NCBI RefSeq assembly: GCF_900100955.1
Contig: NZ_FNCC01000002.1
Coordinates: 594,980 to 658,979 of the forward strand
Source of the DNA: Lentzea fradiae
Lineage (GTDB): Bacteria > Actinomycetota > Actinomycetes > Mycobacteriales > Pseudonocardiaceae
DNA length: 64,000 nt
Reading direction: 5' to 3'
The notes under the pieces are model-generated. The model had not been told where the DNA came from. It ran no database searches and saw nothing but the letters and a program-made list of their open reading frames with translations. Both the position numbers and the translations under genes were made by a program. Below, piece after piece: positions 23,560 to 33,317 of this stretch. Positions within the stretch are counted from its first letter, which is position 1; the number at the start of each line of letters is the position of its first letter.

Positions 23560-25239
23560 ATGACTCGAACCGAGCTCGAGAACCAGACTCCCGCCGCCAC
23601 CCGGCTGCGCATCTCGTGGGGCCTCGCCGCGGCGGGCTCCCTCCTCCTCGTGGTGGGCCCGCTGCTCGGCGTCGTCGACGGTGCGGAACCCGCGTTCACC
23701 TCGTGGCCGCTGCTCGCCCTGCTCGCGGTGCTGCCCCCGGCCGTCGCCGGGGTGCTGCTGTTCCGGGGCAGGCCGTTCGTCGCGGCCGGGCTGGTCGCCG
23801 CCACCGGTGTCTTCGCGGTCGGACGGCTGCTGAGCGACCTGCAGGTCGCGTTCGCGCCGATGGCGGTGGCCCGGCCGGAGCTGTTCCGCCCCTCCACCCT
23901 CATCGCCGTCACGCCGTCCGCGGGCGTGTGGCTGCTGGTCTTCGGGCACGTCCTGGTGATCGCGGGCGGCGCGCTCGCCGCGGGTAGGGCGGGCCTGCCC
24001 GCCGACGAGTCCGAACCGCCGACGCTCGTCGCCCTCCCCGTGCTGATCGCGGCCGTGGCGGCGATCGGGCTGCTCGGCAAGCCGTTCCTGTCCACCGACC
24101 CGTTCCAGCTGGACCGGGGGCCGTGGGACCTGCCGGTGCTCGGCCTGACGGGCGGGCTGCTGATCGCCGTCGCCGCGCCGCTCGCCACCGCGCTCGCCGC
24201 CAGCTCGCCCGACCCGGACACCCGGCAGGGCGGCGTCCTCGGCGTCACGCTCGCCGTGCTCGCCCTCGTGCTGCCGCCGCTGGTCACCGGCACCGTCGCG
24301 GACGGCCTGACGATCAGCTCGGGCCCGCTGGTCGCCCTGCTCGCCGCGCTGGTGCTGCCCGCCGTTCCGCTCGTCGGCAGGACGATCCGGCTCGCGCGCG
24401 GCCGGCGCGACGAGACCCGCGACCCGGCGCTGCCGTCGCTGCGGCGCCTGCACCTGGCCACCGGTGTCCTCGCCGTCCTCGCCGCCCTCGCGATGACCGT
24501 CGGCGCGCTCCTGCCCCAGCTCGTCCTCTCCACCGGGGACGCGGCACCGGGCCTGTCGTCGGCGAACCTGCTCTGGGTGGCCGGCCCCGTCTTCGGCGTC
24601 CTGGGCCTGCTGATGCTGGTGCCGTCCGCCGGTCCGGTGGTGCGGCCGGCGCTGTGCGGGACCTACGCCGCCATGCAGCTCGCGGCGGCGAGCGCGACCG
24701 ACCCGGTGCTCGACGCGAGCAGGCTCGGCATCGCGCAGCCGGGCGCGGGCTTCTGGCTGATGGTCGCGGAGCTGCCGCTCGGGCTGCTGGCGCTGGTCTG
24801 CGCGGCCCTCGCCGGTGCCGTCGAACGGGAGAACGAGGACATCGGCGAACGGGAGCAGGTCCCGGTGACCGAGCTGGGCGCCGTCCTGCTCGCCGGGTTC
24901 CTCGCGGTCGGCGCGTTCGTGCTGCCCACCGTCCGCGGCGACAGGTACACGGGGGCGACGGTCGTGCCGTCCGACGACCCGGCGATGTCGTGGTCGCTGC
25001 TCGTCTCGCTCGTCGTCCTGGTCGTCACGCTGGTCGTGGCGCTGCGGTCGAGGCCCGCCCGCGGTGCCGCCGAGCTGGTCGGCGTGGCGGTGCTGGTCGG
25101 TGTGCGGGCGCTCGAACTGCCGCTGACCGGTGACCGGGTCGAGGGTGCGGTCGTGGCCGCCGGGACGTGGCTCGCGCTGGCGTCGTGCGTGGCTCTGCTC
25201 ATCGGCGCGGCGTTGCTGGGCGCCCGCGCGACGAGGTGA
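23560..25239 (+). CDS. Polytopic membrane protein, hypothetical
   Basis: 559 residues with about 14 hydrophobic helices and short loops, rich in Ala, Leu, Val and Gly (for example GLAAAGSLLLVVGPLLGVV and LLALLAVLPPAVAGVLLF). No enzymatic motif or transporter signature is visible; a short charged cytoplasmic stretch AVERENEDIGEREQVPV separates the last four helices. I recognise it only as a large multispan protein of the type found upstream of sucCD in Pseudonocardiaceae. ATG 23560 follows a -10-like TAGGTT. A GTGAGGA/TCCTCAC hairpin follows the stop directly. Confidence 0.75.
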   Translation: MTRTELENQTPAATRLRISWGLAAAGSLLLVVGPLLGVVDGAEPAFTSWPLLALLAVLPPAVAGVLLFRGRPFVAAGLVAATGVFAVGRLLSDLQVAFAPMAVARPELFRPSTLIAVTPSAGVWLLVFGHVLVIAGGALAAGRAGLPADESEPPTLVALPVLIAAVAAIGLLGKPFLSTDPFQLDRGPWDLPVLGLTGGLLIAVAAPLATALAASSPDPDTRQGGVLGVTLAVLALVLPPLVTGTVADGLTISSGPLVALLAALVLPAVPLVGRTIRLARGRRDETRDPALPSLRRLHLATGVLAVLAALAMTVGALLPQLVLSTGDAAPGLSSANLLWVAGPVFGVLGLLMLVPSAGPVVRPALCGTYAAMQLAAASATDPVLDASRLGIAQPGAGFWLMVAELPLGLLALVCAALAGAVERENEDIGEREQVPVTELGAVLLAGFLAVGAFVLPTVRGDRYTGATVVPSDDPAMSWSLLVSLVVLVVTLVVALRSRPARGAAELVGVAVLVGVRALELPLTGDRVEGAVVAAGTWLALASCVALLIGAALLGARATR

Positions 25240-25240
25240 A

Positions 25241-25258
25241 GTGAGGACGTCTCCTCAC
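25241..25258 (+). terminator. Short hairpin after membrane protein gene
   Basis: GTGAGGA (25241-25247) and TCCTCAC (25252-25258), with a second TCCTCAC copy at 25262-25268. It lies one base after the stop and ahead of the sucC promoter region. Confidence 0.5.
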
Positions 25259-25445
25259 GTCTCCTCACGTCCGGCACGCGCGTGATCGACCTCACCGCCG
25301 CTGAGACCGACCTCACCGGCGGCGACGTGCGAGCGGTAGCCGGGGCTCGATAGTGTCTGGGCCCAGCCGCGTCAAGTGGGTTCTGACGGCCCCTTGAGGA
25401 CCACCCAGGCGCGGTGTTCCGACACCGACGTCGCAGGAGACCCGA

Positions 25446-26612
25446 GTGGACCTGTACGAGTACCAGGCGAAGGACCTCTTCGCCGCCCACGGCGTCCCGG
25501 TACTGCCGGGCGATGTGGCCACCAACCCCGACGACGCCAAGGCCATCGCCGCGAAGTTCGGCCAGGCGGTCGTCGTCAAGGCCCAGGTGAAGACCGGTGG
25601 CCGCGGCAAGGCCGGTGGTGTGAAGCTCGCTTCCACCGCCGAGGAGACCGAGGAGAAGGCCAAGGCCATCCTCGGCCTCGACATCAAGGGGCACATCGTT
25701 CACCGCGTGCTGGTGACGCCCGCCTCCGACATCGCGGAGGAGTACTACTTCTCCTTCCTGCTCGACCGCGCCAACCGCACCTTCCTCGCCATGGCGAGCG
25801 TCGAGGGCGGCATGGACATCGAGGAGGTCGCGGCCACCAAGCCCGAGGCCCTCGCGAAGATCCAGATCGACGCCATCAAGGGCGTCGACGCCGCCAAGGC
25901 GAAGGAGATCGCGGACGCCGCGAACTTCCCGGCCGAGGTCAAGGACCAGGTCGTCGAGACCATCGTCAAGCTGTGGGAGACCTTCGTCGCGGAGGACGCC
26001 ACGCTGGTCGAGGTGAACCCGCTGGTCCGCGACCCGCAGGACAAGATCGTCGCGCTGGACGGCAAGGTCACGCTCGACGAGAACGCCGCCTTCCGTCACC
26101 CGGCCCACGCCGAGCTGGTCGACAAGGCCGCGGAGAACCCGCTCGAGGCCAAGGCCAAGGAGAAGGGCCTCAACTACGTCAAGCTCGACGGCGAGGTCGG
26201 CATCATCGGCAACGGCGCCGGTCTCGTGATGTCCACGCTGGACGTCGTGGCGTACGCCGGTGAGAAGCACGGCGTGAAGCCCGCGAACTTCCTCGACATC
26301 GGCGGCGGCGCGTCCGCCGAGGTCATGGCGAACGGCCTGGACGTCATCCTCGGCGACGAGGCCGTCCGTTCGGTGTTCGTCAACGTCTTCGGCGGCATCA
26401 CCGCGTGCGACGCCGTGGCCAACGGCATCGTCAAGGCGCTGGAGATCCTCGGCGACTCGGCCACCAAGCCGCTCGTCGTCCGCCTCGACGGCAACAACGT
26501 GGAGGAGGGCCGCGCGATCCTCGCCGAGGCCAACCACCCGCTGGTGACCGTTGTCGACACGATGGACAACGCGGCCGCGAAGGCCGCCGAGCTCGCGGCT
26601 GCGGGGGTCTGA
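25446..26612 (+). CDS. sucC: Succinyl-CoA synthetase subunit beta
   Basis: 388 residues, the usual length. It forms the nucleotide-binding subunit of the TCA-cycle enzyme that makes ATP or GTP from succinyl-CoA. The N-terminal ATP-grasp signature ([22 protein letters not shown]), [27 protein letters not shown] and the C-terminal ligase domain ([24 protein letters not shown]) are all present. The GTG start has GGAGACCC ahead. sucD follows after 5 bases. A likely -10 (TAGTGT) lies near 25352, about 95 bases upstream, so this mRNA should have a short leader. Confidence 0.97.
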   Translation: MDLYEYQAKDLFAAHGVPVLPGDVATNPDDAKAIAAKFGQAVVVKAQVKTGGRGKAGGVKLASTAEETEEKAKAILGLDIKGHIVHRVLVTPASDIAEEYYFSFLLDRANRTFLAMASVEGGMDIEEVAATKPEALAKIQIDAIKGVDAAKAKEIADAANFPAEVKDQVVETIVKLWETFVAEDATLVEVNPLVRDPQDKIVALDGKVTLDENAAFRHPAHAELVDKAAENPLEAKAKEKGLNYVKLDGEVGIIGNGAGLVMSTLDVVAYAGEKHGVKPANFLDIGGGASAEVMANGLDVILGDEAVRSVFVNVFGGITACDAVANGIVKALEILGDSATKPLVVRLDGNNVEEGRAILAEANHPLVTVVDTMDNAAAKAAELAAAGV

Positions 26613-26617
26613 GAACG

Positions 26618-27505
26618 ATGGCTATCTTCCTCAACGAGAACAGCAAGGTCATCGTCCAGGGCATGACCGGTGCCGAGGGCACCAAGCACACCAAGCGCAT
26701 GCTCGCGTCCGGCACGAACATCGTCGGTGGCGTGAACCCGCGCAAGGCGGGCGAGAAGGTCGACTTCGACGGCACCGTCCTCCCGGTCTTCGGCACCGTC
26801 AAGGAGGCCATGGAGGCCACCGGCGCGAACGTGACCGTGATCTTCGTCCCGCCGGCCTTCTCGAAGGCCGCCGTGGTCGAGGCCATCGACGCCGAGATCG
26901 AGCTGGCCGTTGTCATCACCGAGGGCATCCCGGTGCACGACACCGCCTACTTCTGGGCGCACGCCGTCGCGACCGGCAACAAGACCCGCATCATCGGCCC
27001 GAACTGCCCCGGCATCATCAGCCCCGGCAAGTCGAACGCCGGCATCATCCCCGCGAACATCGCGGGCGGCGGCAAGATCGGCCTCGTGTCGAAGTCGGGC
27101 ACGCTGACCTACCAGATGATGCACGAGCTGCGGGACTTCGGTTTCTCCACCGCGATCGGCATCGGTGGTGACCCGATCATCGGCACCACGCACATCGACG
27201 CCCTCGAAGCCTTCGAGGCCGACGAGGAGACCGTCGCGATCGTGATGATCGGCGAGATCGGCGGCGACGCCGAGGAGCGCGCGGCGGCGTACATCAAGGA
27301 GAACGTGACCAAGCCGGTCGTCGGCTACGTCGCGGGCTTCACCGCCCCCGAGGGCAAGACGATGGGCCACGCCGGCGCCATCGTCTCCGGCTCGGCGGGC
27401 ACCGCGCAGGCGAAGAAGGAGGCCCTCGAGGCCGCCGGCGTCAAGGTCGGCAAGACGCCGTCCGAGACGGCCGACCTGATGCGCGAGATCATGAAGAGCC
27501 TGTGA
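26618..27505 (+). CDS. sucD: Succinyl-CoA synthetase subunit alpha
   Basis: 295 residues, full length. The CoA-binding Rossmann domain ([21 protein letters not shown]), [21 protein letters not shown] and GGDPIIGT are in order, and the phospho-histidine of the catalytic loop [10 protein letters not shown] is His251. It pairs with SucC to form the alpha-beta enzyme. The ATG is 5 bases after the sucC stop, so translation is coupled. A long hairpin at 27544-27581 ends the operon. Confidence 0.97.
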   Translation: MAIFLNENSKVIVQGMTGAEGTKHTKRMLASGTNIVGGVNPRKAGEKVDFDGTVLPVFGTVKEAMEATGANVTVIFVPPAFSKAAVVEAIDAEIELAVVITEGIPVHDTAYFWAHAVATGNKTRIIGPNCPGIISPGKSNAGIIPANIAGGGKIGLVSKSGTLTYQMMHELRDFGFSTAIGIGGDPIIGTTHIDALEAFEADEETVAIVMIGEIGGDAEERAAAYIKENVTKPVVGYVAGFTAPEGKTMGHAGAIVSGSAGTAQAKKEALEAAGVKVGKTPSETADLMREIMKSL

Positions 27506-27543
27506 CCAGGCTGCCGTCTGCGGAGCAGCGGCATTCGAACACA

Positions 27544-27581
27544 GAGGGCCGGATTCCGAGTACGTTCGGAGTCCGGCCCTC
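27544..27581 (+). terminator. Terminator of sucCD
   Basis: GAGGGCCGGA / TCCGGCCCTC (27544-27553 and 27572-27581) with an inner TCCGA/TCGGA pairing and a 6-nt loop. Confidence 0.8.
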
Positions 27582-27673
27582 GCTCGTCTGGCGGAACCGG
27601 GACCACCTGTCACACGTCTGAGCAGTCGGCGTGGACTCGCGAGTTCCTCCGCAGGGGCGGCAGCGAACACTGC

Positions 27674-27679
27674 TAGCGT
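27674..27679 (+). promoter_or_regulatory. -10 element of DUF5336 gene
   Basis: TAGCGT about 37 bases before ATG 27716, with a full GGAGGAGGAG ribosome site in between. Confidence 0.4.
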
Positions 27680-27715
27680 TTTGAGAATCACTCGGTTGGA
27701 GGAGGAGACCTCGAC

Positions 27716-28483
27716 ATGTCCGTGCCTTACGGCGCACCCCAACAGCAGCCGCCGGGTCCGGCACAGCACCAGGCACCTCATCAGGCCCCTGGCGCCCCCG
27801 GCGCCAACAGCATCAACCTCGGCCTGATCCTCCCGCTGGTCGCCGCGGGTCTCGGCCTCGTCGCCTACCTCGTCACGTTCGCGGACGACGTCAGCGGCGG
27901 CGTCACGTACCTGCTCGCAGCGGGCATGCTCGCCGGTCTCTCGGTGCTCCCGAGCATCCCGAGGGGCTTCGTGCCGGTCGCCGCGGTCCTCGCGGCCGTG
28001 CAGGCGCTGCTGCAGCTGCAGGGCATCATCAAGTCGCCGACCGTGCAGGGTCTCGACATCGTGCTGCTCATCGTCGCGCTGCTGGAGACGGCGGCGATCG
28101 TGCTGGCGTTCCTGCTGGCGGAGGGCATCGTGAAGATCGAGCCGAAGCCCGCGAACCCGTACGCGGGCCAGCAGGCGCAGCCCGGTGGCTGGAACCCGCA
28201 GAGCGGCGCGTTCCCGCAGCAGCAGGCCCCGCAGCACCCGCAGTCCGGCGCGTTCCCGCAGCAGCAGGCCCCGCAGCAGGCGGGCCAGCCCGCTCCGGAG
28301 CAGTCGTTCGGCCAGCAGTCCTTCGGCCAGCAGTCGTTCGGTCAGCAGCCGCAGCAGCCCGCGCAGCAGAACCAGCAGAACCAGCCGGGCCAGCCGCCGC
28401 AGCAGACCAGCTTCATGCCGCAGCCGGGCCAGTTCGGCTCGCCGGGCACGCCGCCCGGTGGGTTCGGCGGGCCTCAGCAGTAA
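27716..28483 (+). CDS. DUF5336 membrane protein (34 kDa antigen-like)
   Basis: 255 residues. The N-terminus is Pro/Gln-rich and cytoplasmic, followed by four membrane helices (LILPLVAAGLGLVAYLVTF, YLLAAGMLAGLSVLPSI, PVAAVLAAVQALLQLQGII, VLLIVALLETAAIVLAFLLA). The C-terminal 100 residues are Gln/Pro/Gly-rich with internal repeats: NPQSGAFPQQQAPQ-type units twice and FGQQS three times. It corresponds in position and layout to Rv0954, the 34 kDa antigen homologue of mycobacteria, whose relatives lie next to PerM. A role in cell envelope or division is suspected for that family. Strong ribosome site. Confidence 0.85.
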   Translation: MSVPYGAPQQQPPGPAQHQAPHQAPGAPGANSINLGLILPLVAAGLGLVAYLVTFADDVSGGVTYLLAAGMLAGLSVLPSIPRGFVPVAAVLAAVQALLQLQGIIKSPTVQGLDIVLLIVALLETAAIVLAFLLAEGIVKIEPKPANPYAGQQAQPGGWNPQSGAFPQQQAPQHPQSGAFPQQQAPQQAGQPAPEQSFGQQSFGQQSFGQQPQQPAQQNQQNQPGQPPQQTSFMPQPGQFGSPGTPPGGFGGPQQ

Positions 28484-28504
28484 GTTCGCAACACCGTTCG
28501 ACTT

Positions 28505-28540
28505 CAGGGGTGGTGCCGGGCTCGTCCGGCGCCACCCCTG
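28505..28540 (+). terminator. Terminator of DUF5336 gene
   Basis: CAGGGGTGG / CCACCCCTG outer stem, extended by a T-G pair and GCCGG / CCGGC, with loop GCTCGT. Confidence 0.82.
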
Positions 28541-28597
28541 TCGCATGTCCCGGCGTGCCTCACCCGTTCGGCTCAGCCGGCCTGACACAGTGGAGAA

Positions 28598-30163
28598 GTG
28601 CCCGTGCTGCAACGCGATGTGACCCGTGAGGTCACCACCGTGCGTCCGCCGGAGTTCTCGCGGTCCGAGCGGGTCCGGGTGCTCGTCGCCGCCGCCGTCG
28701 GGTCCGTGGTCGTCGGCTACGCGGCCGTGGCCGCCGTGCTCGCGCTGGTCTCCGCCACGGCGACGTACGCCGAGTTCTCCACCTCCGGCGTGCTCAGCAC
28801 CGCCGCGCCCGCGTGGCTGGCGGCGCACCACGTGCCGTTGCGCTTCGACGCGGGCCAGCTCGGCGTGCTGCCGCTGCTGCCGACGGCGTTGCTGATGCTG
28901 CTGGTCGGCCGCACCGCCGCGGGCACCGCCGATCGCCTCGGCCTCTACGAACCGCTCCAGGCGCGCGCCGTGGTGCTGAGCATCGCCGGTGCGCACGCCG
29001 TCGTGGGCGGCACGATCGCGTTGCTGATGGGCGACGGTGTCGTGCGCGCCACGCCCGCCGTCGCGTTCTTCGGCTGCGCCGCGGTGTCGGCGCTGGCCGC
29101 GACCATCGGCGTCGCCCGCCGCTGCGGCCTGGTCGAGGTGGTGTTCGACAAGCTCGACCCGGTGGCGCTGCACGGTCTGCGCGCCGGGTTCATGGCGTTG
29201 TTCGGCCTGGTCGGGCTGGGCGCGCTGGCGGTGGCGGCCGGGCTGGCCGCGTCCTGGCCGACCACGAGCGGGCTGTTCGCGGAGGCGGGCCCGTCGGTCG
29301 GCGTCGGTCTCGGCGTGTTCCTGCTGTGCGTCGCCTACCTGCCGAACGCGGTCGTCGCCGGGTTCTCCTACGTCACGGGCGCCGGGTTCTCGCTCGGCGT
29401 GGTCGAGGTGTCGCCGCTGCACTTCACCGGCGGCCCGGTGCCGCCGGTGCCGCTGCTGGCCGCGATGCCGGAGGACAAGGCGGTGTGGAGCCCCGCCGTG
29501 CTGGTGGGTGCCGCGGCGCTCGGGGTGCTGGCCGGCTGGACCTGCCGGAAGGTGTCCGACCGGCCGAGCTCGCGGGTGCGGGCCGTGCTGGTGGCGGCCG
29601 TGACGGCGGCCGTGGGCAGCCTCGTGCTCGCCGCCACGGCGGGCGGACGGCTCGCGGAAGGCTCGTTCGACCCGGTCACGGTGCCCGCCGGCCTGCTTGC
29701 GCTGACCGTGGCGCTGTGGGTGCTGGTGCCGGGCGCGCTCGTCGCCTGGCTCGCCGGGACCAGGGCGAAGGCCGCGGTGGCCGCGGTGGCCGCCGGTGGG
29801 GCCGAGCTCGTCCAGCCCGACTACGAGGAGGCGGACGACGCCGACGTCGTGTTCGAGGACGACGAGCTCACCGACCAGTTCGACCAGCTGGAGCCCGTCG
29901 ACGCCGACGAGTTCGAGGTCGAGGAGGACCTCGACGACGACTACTACGACGAGGACGAGTACGAGGACGAGTACGAGGACGTCCCGGTCGGCGAGGACGA
30001 ACCGGACGACGATCCCGCCGAGGACGCCTACCCGGACGACTCCGACCCCGAAGACTCCGCTCAGGAGGACTCCGCCGAGGAAGAGGAAGACCTCGACGCG
30101 GAGTTCGACGAGATGCTCGGCATGGAGCCGGAGGAGGACCTGGACGGCAAGCCCGATCGGTGA
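28598..30163 (+). CDS. perM: PerM-like cell division membrane protein (DUF6350)
   Basis: 521 residues. About ten helices cover residues 25-400 (VLVAAAVGSVVVGYAAVAAV, LLPTALLMLLVGR, GLGVFLLCVAYLPNAVVAGFSYVTG). The C-terminal 110 residues are extremely acidic and cytoplasmic (YYDEDEYEDEYEDVP, EEEEDLDAEFDEML). Position after the DUF5336 gene and before purN matches Rv0955 (perM), needed for division and persistence in mycobacteria through stabilising FtsB. Start is GTG 28598; the GTG at 28619 is also possible. The acidic tail is longer and more repetitive than I expect of a folded domain and may bind a basic partner. Confidence 0.85.
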   Translation: MPVLQRDVTREVTTVRPPEFSRSERVRVLVAAAVGSVVVGYAAVAAVLALVSATATYAEFSTSGVLSTAAPAWLAAHHVPLRFDAGQLGVLPLLPTALLMLLVGRTAAGTADRLGLYEPLQARAVVLSIAGAHAVVGGTIALLMGDGVVRATPAVAFFGCAAVSALAATIGVARRCGLVEVVFDKLDPVALHGLRAGFMALFGLVGLGALAVAAGLAASWPTTSGLFAEAGPSVGVGLGVFLLCVAYLPNAVVAGFSYVTGAGFSLGVVEVSPLHFTGGPVPPVPLLAAMPEDKAVWSPAVLVGAAALGVLAGWTCRKVSDRPSSRVRAVLVAAVTAAVGSLVLAATAGGRLAEGSFDPVTVPAGLLALTVALWVLVPGALVAWLAGTRAKAAVAAVAAGGAELVQPDYEEADDADVVFEDDELTDQFDQLEPVDADEFEVEEDLDDDYYDEDEYEDEYEDVPVGEDEPDDDPAEDAYPDDSDPEDSAQEDSAEEEEDLDAEFDEMLGMEPEEDLDGKPDR

Positions 30164-30230
30164 CGTCATAGGCTGCCCCTGAGCTGCTGCGACACCACCG
30201 CACAGACCAGGCCACGCCCAGGAGCAGACG

Positions 30231-30851
30231 CTGAGCACCGAACTTCGGCTTCCCACACCGGCGCGCGTCGTCGTACTCGTCTCCGGTTCCGGAACCCTCA
30301 TGCAGGCACTGCTGGACGCGACCGACCTCCCGATCGAGGTGGTCGCGGTCGGCGCCGACCGCGAGAACATCGAGGGCCTCAAGCGTGCCGAACGCGCGGG
30401 TGTGCCGCACTTCGCCGTGAAGCTGCGCGACCACGCCGACCGCGCCGCCTGGGACGCCGCCCTGACCGAGGCCGTCGCGTCGTACGAGCCGGACCTCGTC
30501 GTGTCCGCGGGCTTCATGAAGATCCTCGGCGAGCGGTTCCTCGCCCGCTTCGGCGGCCGGATGATCAACACCCACCCCGCGCTGCTGCCCGCCTTCCCCG
30601 GCGCGCACGGTGTGCGCGACGCCCTCGACTACGGCGTGCGCGTCACCGGGTCGACCGTGCACCTGGTGGACGCGGGCGTCGACACCGGGCCGATCCTCGC
30701 GCAGGAGGCCGTGGTCGTCGAACCCGGCGACACCGAGGAGACCCTGCACGAACGCATCAAGGTCGTCGAACGCCGGCTGCTCGTCGAGACGGTCGGCCGA
30801 CTGGCCCGTGAGGGCTGCACCGTGAACGGACGAAAGGTGAGCATTCCGTGA
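30231..30851 (+). CDS. purN: Phosphoribosylglycinamide formyltransferase (CTG start)
   Basis: 206 residues. It transfers the formyl group of 10-formyl-THF to GAR in purine synthesis. The fold starts [21 protein letters not shown], and the active-site block [22 protein letters not shown]...[10 protein letters not shown] holds the conserved Asn, His and Asp. The first in-frame ATG (30300) would remove the nucleotide strand and the SGSGT loop, so it cannot be the true start. Codons between the upstream stop (30180-30182) and 30300 contain no ATG, GTG or TTG. CTG at 30231 has AGGAG six bases before, so CTG is the best start. The stop overlaps the purH GTG by 4 bases. Confidence 0.93.
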   Translation: MSTELRLPTPARVVVLVSGSGTLMQALLDATDLPIEVVAVGADRENIEGLKRAERAGVPHFAVKLRDHADRAAWDAALTEAVASYEPDLVVSAGFMKILGERFLARFGGRMINTHPALLPAFPGAHGVRDALDYGVRVTGSTVHLVDAGVDTGPILAQEAVVVEPGDTEETLHERIKVVERRLLVETVGRLAREGCTVNGRKVSIP

Positions 30852-32431
30852 CGACTCCTGGGACCACTCCGGCCGAGAGGCGACCGGTCCGCCGGGCCTT
30901 GATCGGGGTCTCCGACAAGGCCGGCCTGCTGGAACTGGCCACCGGCCTGCACGCGGCCGGAGTCGAGATCGTGTCCACCGGCGGCACCGCGAAGGTGCTC
31001 GCCGACGCGGGCGTCCCCGTGACGCCGGTCGAGCAGGTCACCGGGTTCCCCGAGTGCCTCGACGGCCGGGTCAAGACGCTGCACCCGCGCGTGCACGCCG
31101 GTCTGCTCGCGGACCTGCGCAAGGACTCGCACGCCGAGCAGCTGCGCGAGATGGACATCGCGCCGTTCGACCTGCTGGTCGTGAACCTGTACCCGTTCAC
31201 GCAGACCGTCGCGTCGGGCGCCTCGCCCGACGACTGCGTCGAGCAGATCGACATCGGCGGCCCCGCGATGGTGCGCGCGTCGGCGAAGAACCACGCGAAC
31301 GTCGCGGTCGTCGTCGACCCGGCGCGCTACGACTGGGTGCTGGAGAACGTCCGCGAGGGCGGCTTCACGCTCGCCGACCGGCAGCGCCTGGCCGCCGACG
31401 CGTTCCGCCACACCGCCTCGTACGACGTCGCCGTGGCGTCCTGGATGGGCAGCACCCTGGCGCCCGACGACGAGGGCAGCGGCTTCCCCGGCTGGGTCGG
31501 CGCGACCTGGAACCGGTCGAACGTGCTGCGCTACGGCGAGAACCCGCACCAGCAGGCCGCCATCTACACGCAGGGTGACGGCCGGGTGGGTCTCGCGTCG
31601 GCGAAGCAGTTGCACGGCAAGGAGATGTCGTACAACAACTACCTCGACGGCGACGCCGCCTGGCGTGCCGCGTGGGACCACGAGCGCCCGTGCGTCGCGA
31701 TCATCAAGCACGCCAACCCGTGCGGCATCGCGGTCTCCGACGTGAGCATCGCGGACGCGCACCGCAAGGCGCACGAGTGCGACCCGGTCAGCGCGTTCGG
31801 CGGCATCATCGCGGCCAACCGCGAGGTCACCGTCGAGATGGCCGAGTTCGTCTCGGAGATCTTCACCGAGGTCGTCATCGCTCCGTCCTATGCGGACGGT
31901 GCGGTGGAGGTGTTGCAGCGCAAGAAGAACGTGCGCATCCTCGTGGCCGAGCCGCCCGTCCGCGGTGGCGCGGAGCTGCGTCCGGTGTCGGGCGGCCTGC
32001 TGCTGCAGCAGCGTGACGCCATCGACGCCGACGGCGACTCGCCCGCCAACTGGACGCTCGCCTGCGGCAAGCCCGCGGACGAGAAGACGCTGGCGGACCT
32101 GGAGTTCGCGTGGCGCGCCATCCGCGCGGTCAAGTCGAACGCGATCCTGCTGGCCGACGACGGCGCGACCGTCGGCGTCGGCATGGGCCAGGTCAACCGG
32201 GTCGACTCGTCGCACCTCGCGGTGAAGCGCGCCGGTGAGCGGGCCCAGGGCGCCGTGGCCGCGTCGGACGCGTTCTTCCCGTTCCCGGACGGCCTCGAGG
32301 TGCTGCTGGAGGCCGGTGTGCGCGCGGTCGTGCAGCCCGGCGGTTCGGTGCGCGACCCCGAGGTGATCGCCAAGGCCGAGCAGGCGGGCGTGACGCTGTA
32401 CCTGACGGGCACGCGCCACTTCGCCCACTGA
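30848..32431 (+). CDS. purH: Bifunctional AICAR transformylase/IMP cyclohydrolase
   Basis: 527 residues. The N-terminal MGS-like cyclohydrolase part ([53 protein letters not shown]) precedes the transformylase part ([33 protein letters not shown], and the late [13 protein letters not shown]). It carries out the last two steps to IMP. The GTG start is inside the purN stop (GTGA). Together with folD (51838-52686) it links to the 10-formyl-THF supply. A hairpin at 32445-32475 ends the operon, facing a convergent gene. Confidence 0.97.
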   Translation: MTTPGTTPAERRPVRRALIGVSDKAGLLELATGLHAAGVEIVSTGGTAKVLADAGVPVTPVEQVTGFPECLDGRVKTLHPRVHAGLLADLRKDSHAEQLREMDIAPFDLLVVNLYPFTQTVASGASPDDCVEQIDIGGPAMVRASAKNHANVAVVVDPARYDWVLENVREGGFTLADRQRLAADAFRHTASYDVAVASWMGSTLAPDDEGSGFPGWVGATWNRSNVLRYGENPHQQAAIYTQGDGRVGLASAKQLHGKEMSYNNYLDGDAAWRAAWDHERPCVAIIKHANPCGIAVSDVSIADAHRKAHECDPVSAFGGIIAANREVTVEMAEFVSEIFTEVVIAPSYADGAVEVLQRKKNVRILVAEPPVRGGAELRPVSGGLLLQQRDAIDADGDSPANWTLACGKPADEKTLADLEFAWRAIRAVKSNAILLADDGATVGVGMGQVNRVDSSHLAVKRAGERAQGAVAASDAFFPFPDGLEVLLEAGVRAVVQPGGSVRDPEVIAKAEQAGVTLYLTGTRHFAH

Positions 32432-32444
32432 GGTTTCGTTTCAG

Positions 32445-32475
32445 CGGGGCCGTCTTCTTCGCGGAGGCGGCCCCG
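32445..32475. terminator. Terminator between purH and convergent gene
   Basis: CGGGGCCG (32445-32452) and CGGCCCCG (32468-32475) with a 15-nt loop. Confidence 0.7.
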
Positions 32476-32482
32476 TTCTGCT

Positions 32483-33166
32483 TCAGAGCTTCGCGATCAT
32501 CTCTTCCGCCAGGCCCCGCGCGGCGGCTTCGAGCTCGGCGACGTCGGGCCTGTCGTTGCCGAAGAAACCCGCGTCCCAGCCGGAGATGTCGACCTCGACC
32601 ACGTTGTCGTCCGCGCGCACGACGACCGACATCTCGGTGAACGCCGACTTCGACTCGACCAGCACCGCCGTGGCTTGGTCGCCGAGCCCGTCGAGCGGCT
32701 TCTGCTGCGGAGTTCCCTGGGTGTTGGCCATGTTCTGCGCGACGATCCGCTCGAACTCGTCCCCGGCGTTCTCGTTGTCCTGGAAGACGATCACCTCGGT
32801 GTTGCGCAGACCGGACCCGTCGACACCCTTGGTCTGGCTCCACGCGCAGGTGGTGCGCGTGCCACCGGCCAGCTTCCGCTCACTCGACCCGCGCCCGTTC
32901 GGGTTCGTCGTGCGAGCCTTGGCCAGTGCCGCCTCGGAGACGTTGCCGCACGCCGCCGGCAGCCTGTCGGCCCGCTTCTCGCTGCCGCTGTCGCCGTGGG
33001 AGCCGAGGTAGAGCACGCCCGCCACACCGGCCGCGCCGAGCACCAGGACACCGGCGAGAATCCCGATGACGAGGGGCGCTTTGCTCTTCGCGGGCGGTTG
33101 CGGTGGGTGAGGCGGCCACCCCTGCCGCGGCGGCTGCTGATACGGGCCGTGCGGTGGTCGGTTCAT
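32483..33166 (-). CDS. Single-pass secreted protein, DUF3558-like
   Basis: 227 residues. A Pro/Gln-rich N-terminus (MNRPPHGPYQQPPRQGWPP) precedes one membrane helix (PLVIGILAGVLVLGAAGVAGVLYL) and about 170 extracytoplasmic residues. The pattern of two Cys (AACGNVS and TTCAWSQ) with a central FQDNENAGDEFERIV helix and GLGDQATAVLVES, LSVVVR-type strands resembles the DUF3558 lipoprotein family, but a lipobox is lacking here, and the call is tentative. It lies alone between purH and the mutasome; ATG 33166. A mutasome promoter lies in the divergent gap. Confidence 0.7.
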   Translation of the reverse strand: MNRPPHGPYQQPPRQGWPPHPPQPPAKSKAPLVIGILAGVLVLGAAGVAGVLYLGSHGDSGSEKRADRLPAACGNVSEAALAKARTTNPNGRGSSERKLAGGTRTTCAWSQTKGVDGSGLRNTEVIVFQDNENAGDEFERIVAQNMANTQGTPQQKPLDGLGDQATAVLVESKSAFTEMSVVVRADDNVVEVDISGWDAGFFGNDRPDVAELEAAARGLAEEMIAKL

Positions 33167-33258
33167 CGTTTCCCCAGCTCCCCGGCAGTGCTGAGGGCAC
33201 CGTAGAGGACCTTCCGGACCCACGTGGTCATGTCCACCAAAAGGGTGACGCTCCGGCA

Positions 33259-33289
33259 TTGACACAGGGGTGCGCCCCCGCGCTACGAT
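33259..33289 (+). promoter_or_regulatory. Sigma-70-type promoter of mutasome operon
   Basis: TTGACA (33259-33264) and TACGAT (33284-33289), spacer 19. It lies just ahead of the LexA box. Confidence 0.6.
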
Positions 33290-33301
33290 CATCACGTTCG
33301 T

Positions 33302-33317
33302 TCGAACAAGAGTTCGA
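33302..33317 (+). promoter_or_regulatory. LexA SOS box
   Basis: TCGAAC-AAGA-GTTCGA, an exact match to the actinobacterial LexA consensus TCGAAC-N4-GTTCGA. It lies about 13 bases after the -10 element and 75 bases before the imuA' start, so bound LexA would block transcription. Confidence 0.92.
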
